From the NCBI GenBank assembly GCA_964404455.1, contig CAYOJY010000052.1, forward strand, positions 1-6,014: a stretch of 6,014 bases of DNA, written 5' to 3'. Positions 1-5,877 of the stretch are shown piece by piece. Numbering within the stretch: position 1 is the stretch's first letter; each line of letters starts with the position of its first letter. Source of the DNA: CAKOSP01 sp964404455 (GTDB lineage Bacteria; Bacillota_I; Bacilli_A; RF39; UBA660). The notes below the pieces were generated by a model, which saw nothing but the letters and a program-made list of their open reading frames with translations, had not been told where the DNA came from and did no database searches. The translations under genes and the position numbers were made by a program.

Positions 1-205
1 CTTCACCAAAGTTTTCTTGAGAAGCTACTATACTTATGGGTTTGCCTTCTACAAAATATAGTTTATCGGTTGTTTTAGATTCTATATTAATATTCGTACT
101 TGATCCGGCGCCAAAATTGGCAATAAAATAAGCAAAAGTAACTCCAATTACCGTTAATAATGCTGCGGTTATAGCTATGATGCTATATATTTTTTTATTA
201 TTCAT
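1..205 (-). CDS. Exported or membrane-anchored protein, N-terminal part (runs off left edge)
   Basis: This frame is open from an ATG at 205-203 to the window edge and gives the first 68 residues of an unknown protein. It begins with a short basic stretch (MNNKK) and a hydrophobic segment at about residues 6-27 that ends TVIGVTFAYF. A small, Ser/Thr/Asn-rich stretch (GAGSSTN) follows, then a chain that looks extracellular and beta-rich. The pattern is that of a signal peptide or N-terminal anchor, and the final GVTFAYF resembles the end of the SipW-type signal peptides of TasA/camelysin-like proteins; that resemblance is from memory. The start is supported by an SD site, AGAAGGT at 211-217, five bases upstream. 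Translation was done by hand on the minus strand and shows no stop. Function is unknown because the mature domain lies outside the window. The gene is probably a separate unit from truB, with its own promoter at 230-258. Confidence 0.75.
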   Translation of the reverse strand, partial: MNNKKIYSIIAITAALLTVIGVTFAYFIANFGAGSSTNINIESKTTDKLYFVEGKPISIVASQENFGE

Positions 206-214
206 TTTTTACCT

Positions 215-282
215 TCTTTCTACTATTAAATAATACTATATAATTTCGGCTTTTTAAAGCACCTTTTATTAAAGTAGAAAGA
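215..282. repeat. 10-bp perfect inverted repeat between truB and the next gene
   Basis: TCTTTCTACT at 215-224 is the exact reverse complement of AGTAGAAAGA at 273-282, with 48 bases between the arms. In minus-strand RNA the arm that appears second covers AGUAGAAAGA, which runs into the SD (AGAAGG) of the left-edge gene. The first arm lies upstream of the predicted transcription start. The pairing could therefore form only in transcripts that read through from truB. A regulatory role is a hypothesis. Confidence 0.4.
230..258 (-). promoter_or_regulatory. Putative promoter for the left-edge exported-protein gene
   Basis: On the minus strand a TTTAAA hexamer (258-253; four of six matches to TTGACA) lies exactly 17 bases before TATTAT (235-230; five of six matches to TATAAT). 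Transcription would start near 223 and give a leader of only about 18 bases, which includes the SD. In such AT-rich DNA this kind of match is common by chance, so it is a candidate only. Confidence 0.4.
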
Positions 283-300
283 TAATGGAAAAAAGCGACT

Positions 301-1143
301 TTAAATTTTTAACATAATAAATGCTTTACCTATTTTATTTTTAAATTCATAAATAGCAATTACTTCATTATTATATTTTAAAATATAGTGGTTATCATTT
401 AATGCTTTTTCTATAAAGTTTCCATTTTTTACTCTAAAATATTCCATATCATTTAAATTAATTACTTGATAATCTAATACATCTTCAATATTTAATAATT
501 TAAAATTATTATTTTCAATATTATTAAAGGTAAAACTATTTTTTAAATTAAATTTTCCCTGTTTAGTTCTAGTAAGTTCTTTCATTACCCCGACGGTGTT
601 TAATTTTAAACAAATATCATTAATTAAACTTCTAATATAAGTTCCTTTACTAACCTTTACCCTAAAAGTAAATTCATCATTATTATAGGATATTAATTCA
701 ATATCATGTACTTCAATTTCTCTTTTGGGTAACTCAATTTCAATATTATTTCTAGCATATTCATATAATTTTTTGCCTTTAATTTTTACCGCTGAATATA
801 AGGGAACTTCTTGAATACTTTTTCCTAAAAATGAATTTAAAACTTCTTTTAATTGTTTTTCGTTTATTAAATAATCTTTAGTTTCAATAATATTACCGGT
901 AATATCTAAGGTATCTGTTTTAATTCCTAATTTAACACTGGCAATATATTCTTTATCAAGAGCTGTTAAAAGATCTACTAATTTAGTATATTTACCTAAA
1001 CAAATAACTAAAACTCCTGTAGCAATCGGGTCAAGGGTTCCGGTATGACCAATTTTTTTCATTTGAAAAATGTGATTAAGCTTATTAACCACATCTCTAC
1101 TTGTCATATTTTTTTCTTTATTAAAAACTATAACACCATTCAT
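301..1143 (-). CDS. truB: tRNA pseudouridine(55) synthase TruB
   Basis: This enzyme isomerises U55 to pseudouridine in the T-psi-C loop of nearly all tRNAs. The 280-residue protein opens with MNGVIVFNKEKNMTS, matching the family's usual start (NG-hhh-xKPxGMTS). Catalytic Asp38 sits in HTGTLDPIATGVL (33-45). Further family blocks are KEYIAS with Tyr66, GIKTDTLDITG (73-83), VPLYSAVKIKGKKLYEYAR (113-131) and KGTYIRSL (166-173). A short PUA-like C-terminal segment follows from about residue 230, within the usual length range. Its start codon is 9 bases past the rbfA stop and the SD is weak (AAGAG), so translation is probably coupled to rbfA. It is the last gene of the operon. In Bacillus ribF normally comes next, but here a gene for an exported protein follows instead, and no clear terminator is seen after the stop. 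Confidence 0.97.
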   Translation of the reverse strand: MNGVIVFNKEKNMTSRDVVNKLNHIFQMKKIGHTGTLDPIATGVLVICLGKYTKLVDLLTALDKEYIASVKLGIKTDTLDITGNIIETKDYLINEKQLKEVLNSFLGKSIQEVPLYSAVKIKGKKLYEYARNNIEIELPKREIEVHDIELISYNNDEFTFRVKVSKGTYIRSLINDICLKLNTVGVMKELTRTKQGKFNLKNSFTFNNIENNNFKLLNIEDVLDYQVINLNDMEYFRVKNGNFIEKALNDNHYILKYNNEVIAIYEFKNKIGKAFIMLKI

Positions 1144-1152
1144 TTTAAACTC

Positions 1153-1494
1153 TTATTTTTCGTGAATTTCTTTGATAATTTTTTCAATTTTTTCTCCATA
1201 TTCAATAGATTTATCAAATACAAATTTTAAGCTTGGAATATGTCTTAATTCAATTAATTCTGCTAATTTACCTCGAATAAAAGGTGCTGCTTCATTTACT
1301 TCTTTTTCTAATTCTTTAACATCCATATCTAAAATCGAAGTAAAATATAATGTTGCGTTACTTAAATCTTTAGCTACCACACAACCGGTTATCGTAATGC
1401 TTTTTAAAATTTCATCACTAACTTCTAATAAAATAATATTACTGACATATCTAGATATTTCTGTAGCTATTCTTTTAGTTTTATAATTAGCCAT
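1153..1494 (-). CDS. rbfA: 30S ribosome-binding factor RbfA
   Basis: RbfA is a small KH-like protein that binds immature 30S subunits and helps 16S rRNA 5'-end maturation, notably under cold stress. The 113-residue length is typical. Family landmarks are an N-terminal helix (KRIATEISRYVSNIILLEV), the beta region ITGCVVAKDLSNATLYFTS (34-52), and the C-terminal block from about residue 75 that includes RHIPSLKFVFDKSIEYGEKI (84-103). Its ATG overlaps the infB stop by one base (TAATG). An SD with a seven-base match to the 16S tail, GAGGTGA, lies inside the last infB codons, so the two genes should be translationally coupled. Confidence 0.96.
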   Translation of the reverse strand: MANYKTKRIATEISRYVSNIILLEVSDEILKSITITGCVVAKDLSNATLYFTSILDMDVKELEKEVNEAAPFIRGKLAELIELRHIPSLKFVFDKSIEYGEKIEKIIKEIHEK

Positions 1495-3599
1495 TATCTT
1501 TTCACCTCAATAATTTCAAAACAAATAATTTGATCTTTTTCTTTAATATCATTAAAATTATCTAAAGTAATTCCACATTCAAAACCTTTTTTCACTTCTT
1601 TAACTGTATCTTTTTCTCTTTGAATGCTGGCTATTTTAACTTCGCCAATTACTTCTTTATCGCGAATTATTCTTGCTGAAGTATTGGCTTTAATTATCCC
1701 ATCAGTAACATATGAACCGGCAATATTACCAACTTTAGAAAACTTAAATATTTTTCTAATTTCTGCAATACCTAATTGTTTTTCTTCAAAAATAGGTTCT
1801 AACATACCTTTCATGGCTAATTCAATATCTTCTATTAATTTATATATAATTGTATATAATCTAATTTCAACATTATGATCTTTAGCTTGTTCAACAGTAG
1901 TATTAGTAGGAGTAACATTAAAACCAATTATTATAGCATTACTGGCAATTGCCAAATCAACATCACTTTCAGTAATAGCTCCTATTCCACTGCGAATAAC
2001 TTTAACACATACTTCATCTAAACTAATTTGCTGCAGTGAACTTTTAATTGCTTCTTCTGAACCTTTTACGTCAGCCTTTAAAATTATGTTAATCTCTTTT
2101 TGACCTTTTTCCATTGACGCAAATAAATCATCTAAAGACATTCTTTTACTTCCACTTTCGTTATTTTTTAAATAAGATGCTCTTTCATCAGCTATCTTTT
2201 TAGCTTCAGCCTCAGTTTCAAAAGCCATAAATTTATCTCCCGCACTTGGATTAGCTGTTAAACCAGTTATTTCTACAGGTTTACTTGGTCCGGCTTCTAA
2301 AATAGACTCGCCTTTATCGTTTTTTAGTGATCTTATTTTAGCAAACGATGAACCCACAACTATGGGATCCCCTATTCTTAAAGTTCCATTTTGAATTAAA
2401 AATGCACCAACTCCACCAACATTTTTATCCATTTTAGATTCAATTACCGCCCCAATGGCATAGCGATTTGGATTAGCTTTATATTCATTGATATCCGCAA
2501 TAGCTAAAATAGTATCCAATAAAACCGGTATTCCTTCTCCGGTTAAGGCCGAAATATTTATAAATGGATATTCTCCACCCCATACCTCAGGAGTTAAATT
2601 TATTTCCGCTAATTCGGTCATAACCCGATCAACATTAGCTGCGGGTTTATCTATTTTGTTAATAGCAACAATAATTGGCACCTTAGCATTTAAGGCATGC
2701 TCAATTGCTTCTTTTGTTTGAGGCATAACACCATCATCTGCGGCCACAATAATAATAACAATATCTGTAACACTTGCTCCTCTTGCGCGCATTTGGGTAA
2801 AAGCTGCATGACCTGGAGTATCAATAAAAGTTATTTTTTCATTATTATATTCAATTTGATAAGCTCCAATTGCTTGAGTTATCCCCCCAGCCTCACCACT
2901 GGCAATACTAGTTTTTCTAATATAATCTAATAAAGATGTTTTACCATGATCAACATGTCCCATAATAGTAACAATTGGCGGTTTTTTAACTAAATCTTCT
3001 TCCTTGTCAAAAATTTCATATTCTTCAAAATTAGCAATATTTTGAGTTTCGCCTTTTTTAAGATTTTTTTGATAATCAGAAGCCAACATTTCCGCAATAT
3101 CAAATTCAATTACATCATTAATGCCAATCATCAAACCTAAAGAAATTAGTTTTTTGATTAACTCAGCCGGATTTTTTTGCATTTGTTCAGCTAATTCATA
3201 AAGAGTCATTCCATCTTTATATACTATACTGTTTTCATCAACAGCATTAGCCTGCAATTTACTTTTATTTTTATACATTTCCTTTTTTAAATTTTTAAAC
3301 TCTTCTTTATTAACATTTTCTTTTTTCTTCAATTTTTGTTTGGGAGTAACTGATGAAATATTTTTAGCATAATTACTGCTCGTTATAATATCATCAACAA
3401 CATCTTCAATCGCATCATGCTCATCATAAGTAATTTCGGTTTCTGTACTAATTAAATTAATTGTATTATCCAACATAATAATATCATCATCAGATAAAAT
3501 ATCATCCTTTGTTGATACTTTTATTCCTAACATCTTACATTCTTTTAAAACTTCGGCAATTGATAAATTTACATCGTCTGCATAATTTTTTACAGTCAT
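1494..3599 (-). CDS. infB: Translation initiation factor IF-2
   Basis: IF-2 is the GTPase that places initiator fMet-tRNA on the 30S subunit and promotes 50S joining. The 701-residue protein is close in length to Bacillus IF-2. Two IF2_N modules are visible, at about residues 1-50 and 128-178. A Lys-rich linker at about 86-117 separates them. The G domain has all motifs: GHVDHGKT (214-221), GGITQ (238-242), DTPGH (260-264), NKID (314-317) and SAL (350-352). Domain II follows (NGTLRIGD, 404-411). Domain III contains KADVKGSEEA (508-517) and SGIGAITESDV (537-547). The C-terminal fMet-tRNA-binding domain comes last. Domain II reads DKNVGGVGAF where I recall DKGRGPVA in relatives, a mild local divergence. 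The ATG is preceded by AAAGGTGG, six bases upstream. It begins 20 bases after the deaminase stop and overlaps rbfA by one base. Confidence 0.98.
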   Translation of the reverse strand: MTVKNYADDVNLSIAEVLKECKMLGIKVSTKDDILSDDDIIMLDNTINLISTETEITYDEHDAIEDVVDDIITSSNYAKNISSVTPKQKLKKKENVNKEEFKNLKKEMYKNKSKLQANAVDENSIVYKDGMTLYELAEQMQKNPAELIKKLISLGLMIGINDVIEFDIAEMLASDYQKNLKKGETQNIANFEEYEIFDKEEDLVKKPPIVTIMGHVDHGKTSLLDYIRKTSIASGEAGGITQAIGAYQIEYNNEKITFIDTPGHAAFTQMRARGASVTDIVIIIVAADDGVMPQTKEAIEHALNAKVPIIVAINKIDKPAANVDRVMTELAEINLTPEVWGGEYPFINISALTGEGIPVLLDTILAIADINEYKANPNRYAIGAVIESKMDKNVGGVGAFLIQNGTLRIGDPIVVGSSFAKIRSLKNDKGESILEAGPSKPVEITGLTANPSAGDKFMAFETEAEAKKIADERASYLKNNESGSKRMSLDDLFASMEKGQKEINIILKADVKGSEEAIKSSLQQISLDEVCVKVIRSGIGAITESDVDLAIASNAIIIGFNVTPTNTTVEQAKDHNVEIRLYTIIYKLIEDIELAMKGMLEPIFEEKQLGIAEIRKIFKFSKVGNIAGSYVTDGIIKANTSARIIRDKEVIGEVKIASIQREKDTVKEVKKGFECGITLDNFNDIKEKDQIICFEIIEVKR

Positions 3600-3619
3600 G
3601 TTATTACCACCTTTCTTTC

Positions 3620-4063
3620 TTATTTTATTTTTCTAATTATAATACTCGTTTCATCTAATAATTTTTTAGTTAATTCATCTTCATAATCTGAATTATAAAC
3701 AATTTCTTTTACTTCTGCATTGATTAACATTCTTGCACAAATACTACATGGATAGGTATTAACATAAACAGTCGCACCTTTAATTATTTTTCCGCTTACA
3801 GCTGCCTCGATAATAGCATTTTGTTCTGCATGAACTGCTCTACAAAATTCTTGACGTGTACCAGAGGGAATTTTATTTAACTCTCGCATACAACCACCAT
3901 TTTCTAAGCAATGACTTAATCCTTTTGGTGAACCATTATAGCCAGTCGAAATAATCTTATTATTAACTACTAAAACAGCTCCAACTTTTCTTCGACAAGT
4001 ACTTCGTTTTGATACAACTTCAGCAATTTCCGAAAAGTATTCATCCCAACTTGGTCTATTCAT
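3620..4063 (-). CDS. dCMP deaminase (ComEB-type cytidine/deoxycytidylate deaminase)
   Basis: Predicted to convert dCMP to dUMP with zinc, feeding thymidylate synthesis in the cytosol. The 147-residue protein opens with MNRPSWDEYF, which looks like a full-length start of this family. The catalytic zinc site is visible as HAEQNAI (His78, Glu80) and PCSICA (Cys106, Cys109). The segment HC-x5-C-x15-C (His51, Cys52, Cys58, Cys74), which in many members carries extra metal or regulatory contacts, is also intact, as is GYNGSPKG (41-48). It overlaps the end of ylxR by 8 bases. A perfect AAGGAGG SD (4077-4071) lies inside ylxR, seven bases before the ATG, implying strong, coupled expression. The family is clear. 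Preference for dCMP over related nucleotides is inferred from overall similarity. What is odd is the address: it sits between ylxR and infB, where ylxQ is expected. Confidence 0.92.
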   Translation of the reverse strand: MNRPSWDEYFSEIAEVVSKRSTCRRKVGAVLVVNNKIISTGYNGSPKGLSHCLENGGCMRELNKIPSGTRQEFCRAVHAEQNAIIEAAVSGKIIKGATVYVNTYPCSICARMLINAEVKEIVYNSDYEDELTKKLLDETSIIIRKIK

Positions 4064-4319
4064 TTTTAAGCCTCCTTAATTCTTCATAAATTTGATCATC
4101 AACGATGCATTCGAAGACTTTATTAAAAATTTTATTCTTTTGGGCTTTGTCAAATACATCTATATCATTTTTTAAGTAGACTCCTCGACCATTTTTTTTA
4201 CCAGTTAAATCTACTTCAAATTTACCTTCAGGTGTCCGAACTATTCTAATTAAATCTTTTTTAGGTAATTTTTCTTTAGTTATGATACAAGTTCTTATAG
4301 GAATTTTTTTTACTTTCAT
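4056..4319 (-). CDS. ylxR: YlxR family RNA-binding protein (DUF448)
   Basis: A small basic protein of the YlxR/DUF448 family, normally encoded just after nusA. Family members are nucleic-acid binding. Reports link YlxR to RNase P and to transcriptional regulation in some Firmicutes, so the role here is inferred. The 87 residues contain the signatures IRTCIITKEKLPKKDLIRIV (8-27) and DLTGKKNGRGVYL (37-49). The GRGVYL loop is the family hallmark. The charged C-terminal helix ends EELRRLKNE. An SD AAAGGTGG lies six bases before the start, and the gene begins 17 bases after the nusA stop. It ends in UAG, the only non-UAA stop in the operon. Its last 8 bases overlap the deaminase start. Confidence 0.95.
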   Translation of the reverse strand: MKVKKIPIRTCIITKEKLPKKDLIRIVRTPEGKFEVDLTGKKNGRGVYLKNDIDVFDKAQKNKIFNKVFECIVDDQIYEELRRLKNE

Positions 4320-4336
4320 ACCTTACCACCTTTATA

Positions 4337-5449
4337 TTATTTGTTACCTTCTTTAGTAATATCTTCCATTGTTTTAATTTCTAATTTATATCTTGTTAAT
4401 TTACTTGCAAGTTTAATATTACTGCCTTTTTTACCGATTGCTAAACTCAAATTTTCATTATCAACAATTACTAAAGCTTCTCTTTTTTCTTCGTCTAAAA
4501 TATTAACAATTATATTTTTAGCTGGTGATAAAGCATTTTTAATATATTCTTCAGTATTGTCGCTATGTAAGATTAAATCAATTCGCTCACCTTTTAATTC
4601 TTTCAAAATATTAGCTATCCGAATTCCTCTTTCGCCAATGCAAGCCCCAATAGGATCAATATTTGAATTATTAGAATACACCGCAACTTTGCTTCTTATA
4701 CCTGGATCTCGAACACAAGCCGCTAAAATTACATCTCCATTCACCATTTCTGGAATTTCATGTTCAAATAATCTTTTAACAAATCCATAATGCTTACGTG
4801 AAAGCAATATAACCGGTCCTTTATTATTACTATCAATTTTAGTAACATAAACTTTGATATTGGAACCCATTTCAATTTTTTCACCGGGAATAATTTCTTC
4901 TTTTGGTAATAAACCTCTCGCACGCCCTAAATCGATATAAAAGTTTTTAGCATCTTCCATAGCTACCATCCCAAGCATTAATTCATATTCTTTGTTCGCA
5001 AAATCACTAATTATCACATCTTTTTCTGCTTCTCTAATTTTTTGAATTACAACCTGCTTAGCTGTACCGGCCGCCACGCGCCCAAAATCTTTAGGTGTTA
5101 CTTCTATTTCAATTTCATCGCCAATTTTAGCATCTTCTTTTATTTTAATAGCTTCTTCTAAAAGAATTTGGGCATCTTTGTTAATTTCCGGCGGAATAAC
5201 AATGATATTGCCTTCTTCATCCTCTTCTTCTTTTCCTTCATCAAATTCACTCACAACAATCATATATGTAAAAACTTTAATTGTTCCATTATCTTTATTA
5301 ATGTAAACCCTTACATTTGTTTTAGAATCAAAATTTTTCTTATAAGCAGTTGTTAAAGCAAGTTCTAAGGCATCATAAATTAAATTTTCATCAATTCCTT
5401 TTTCTTTAACTAATCCATTTATAGCCTTTATTAATTCTTTATTATCCAT
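4337..5449 (-). CDS. nusA: Transcription termination/antitermination factor NusA
   Basis: NusA binds RNA polymerase and nascent RNA and modulates pausing, intrinsic termination and antitermination. The 370-residue protein has the Gram-positive layout. It has a polymerase-binding N-terminal domain with TPKDFGRVAAGTAKQVV (118-134), an S1 domain (about 150-215), and KH1 with the IDPIGACIGERGIRI segment (GERG, 272-275). KH2 follows, with NLSLAIGKKGSNIKLASKL (GKKG, 339-342). It ends soon after KH2, without the acidic repeats of proteobacterial NusA, as expected for Firmicutes. An acidic insertion around 68-90 (EEEDEE at 74-79, then a hydrophobic NIIVIPPEI) makes the N-terminal domain about 19 residues longer than Bacillus NusA as I recall it. 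The ATG is 3 bases past the rimP stop, with SD GAGGT inside the rimP end, so translation is coupled. Confidence 0.98.
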   Translation of the reverse strand: MDNKELIKAINGLVKEKGIDENLIYDALELALTTAYKKNFDSKTNVRVYINKDNGTIKVFTYMIVVSEFDEGKEEEDEEGNIIVIPPEINKDAQILLEEAIKIKEDAKIGDEIEIEVTPKDFGRVAAGTAKQVVIQKIREAEKDVIISDFANKEYELMLGMVAMEDAKNFYIDLGRARGLLPKEEIIPGEKIEMGSNIKVYVTKIDSNNKGPVILLSRKHYGFVKRLFEHEIPEMVNGDVILAACVRDPGIRSKVAVYSNNSNIDPIGACIGERGIRIANILKELKGERIDLILHSDNTEEYIKNALSPAKNIIVNILDEEKREALVIVDNENLSLAIGKKGSNIKLASKLTRYKLEIKTMEDITKEGNK

Positions 5450-5452
5450 TTT

Positions 5453-5704
5453 TTAACCTCTTTCTTTACTTACAATATCTAATATGTAATTTTCGTAAGG
5501 AAGATTACTATTATCTACTATTTCATTAATTATTTTACTGGCACCTACAATTGCATCTAAATCAATTCCCCCAATTTTATCTAAAACAACAACTAAAAAA
5601 TTATAATTATCTTTTGTTTCATAATAAACATCATCAACAAATATTTCCATTGATTGAACTGCATCACTTAAAGTTCTTTTTAAATCAGTGATTTTTGCTT
5701 CCAT
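5453..5704 (-). CDS. rimP: Ribosome maturation factor RimP, N-terminal domain only
   Basis: RimP assists early 30S assembly. The family is usually about 150 residues: an N-terminal alpha/beta domain plus a C-terminal SH3-like domain. This protein has only 83. The N-terminal domain appears complete: helix 1 (about 4-19), strands in VDDVYYETKDNYNFLVVVLD (23-42), the family hallmark GGIDLDAIVGASKIINEIVD (45-64), and the strand YILDIVS (73-79). It stops exactly where the conserved SSPGLDRPL-type linker to the second domain should begin. The stop is UAA and nusA begins 3 bases later, so no C-terminal domain is encoded here in any frame. Position immediately before nusA supports the identity. The start is set by SD GGGAGG (5713-5708), three bases from the ATG, a short spacing. 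It is the first gene after the operon promoter. Confidence 0.85.
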   Translation of the reverse strand: MEAKITDLKRTLSDAVQSMEIFVDDVYYETKDNYNFLVVVLDKIGGIDLDAIVGASKIINEIVDNSNLPYENYILDIVSKERG

Positions 5705-5714
5705 AGTCCTCCCT

Positions 5715-5749
5715 ATTAATAATAAAAGTGGGAATTTTTTTGCCCACTT
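5715..5749 (-). promoter_or_regulatory. Leader hairpin with broken U-tract before rimP (possible attenuator)
   Basis: In minus-strand RNA, AAGUGGG (5749-5743) pairs perfectly with CCCACUU (5732-5726) around a 10-base loop, CAAAAAAAUU. A U-rich run interrupted by A (UUUAUUAUUAAUA) follows, then the rimP SD. This looks like a weak intrinsic terminator within the 5' leader of the nusA operon. Bacillus subtilis nusA is reported to autoregulate through a NusA-dependent leader terminator. Homology of mechanism here is inference. The 3' arm (UCCC) could alternatively pair with GGGA of the SD. Confidence 0.45.
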
Positions 5750-5763
5750 AAACCTTCAGTGAT

Positions 5764-5772
5764 ATTATAACA
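5764..5772 (-). promoter_or_regulatory. Extended -10 promoter of the rimP-truB operon
   Basis: The minus strand reads TGTTATAAT at 5772-5764, a perfect TGnTATAAT extended -10 element. No good -35 hexamer lies 16-19 bases upstream, which is tolerable for extended -10 promoters. Transcription should begin near 5757 and give a leader of about 53 bases that contains the hairpin at 5726-5749. It is the only perfect consensus -10 I found in the gap before rimP. Confidence 0.7.
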
Positions 5773-5844
5773 CATATTTTTTAAAAATGGGAAAATCACG
5801 GCTAATTTTTTCAAAAATTTTTCCTTAAGACTTTTTTTACATAT

Positions 5845-5875
5845 AAAAAAACTCCCACACAATAGTGGAGAGCCT
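5845..5875 (-). terminator. Intrinsic terminator of the right-edge gene
   Basis: In minus-strand RNA a stem forms between CUCUCCAC (5872-5865) and GUGGGAG (5858-5852), seven pairs with one bulged U, around a 6-base loop. Seven U residues (5851-5845) follow directly. It begins five bases after the stop codon of the right-edge gene, so it insulates that gene from the rimP operon downstream. Confidence 0.85.
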
Positions 5876-5877
5876 TA

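Noticed and set aside
249..260. GCTTT-TT-AAAGC inverted repeat as a truB terminator
   Set aside because: The loop would be only two bases, the stem is A/U-rich and no U-tract follows; it more likely just overlaps the -35 element.
1045..1230. Phe/Asn-rich plus-strand open frame across the rbfA-truB junction
   Set aside because: The low-complexity translation reflects complementary A/T-rich codons; it crosses two well-supported minus-strand genes.
1172..1486. A 104-codon plus-strand open frame opposite rbfA
   Set aside because: It mirrors rbfA almost end to end, has no recognisable motifs, and is explained as a shadow of the real gene.
1624..2930. Three plus-strand open frames (1624-1878, 2488-2721, 2697-2930) opposite infB
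   Set aside because: All are antisense to conserved IF-2 domains and none carries family motifs or a convincing start.
3170..3215. Internal start in infB at Met131 giving a short IF-2 form
   Set aside because: The only purine run (GATGGA) abuts the ATG with no usable spacing, so there is no good evidence for a second initiation site.
4341..4790. A 149-codon open frame on the plus strand opposite nusA
   Set aside because: It is antisense to the conserved KH domains of NusA and its hydrophobic, Ser/Leu-rich translation is what the complement of AT-rich coding DNA gives. No SD or family resemblance.
4741..5356. A 60-codon minus-strand frame (4741-4923) and a 62-codon plus-strand frame (5168-5356) within nusA
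   Set aside because: Both overlap conserved NusA sequence out of frame and have no supporting features.
5801..5820. TTGAAA (minus strand, 5814-5809) as the -35 of the operon promoter
   Set aside because: It lies 39 bases from the TATAAT, far outside the allowed spacing, and no -10 is found 16-18 bases after it.
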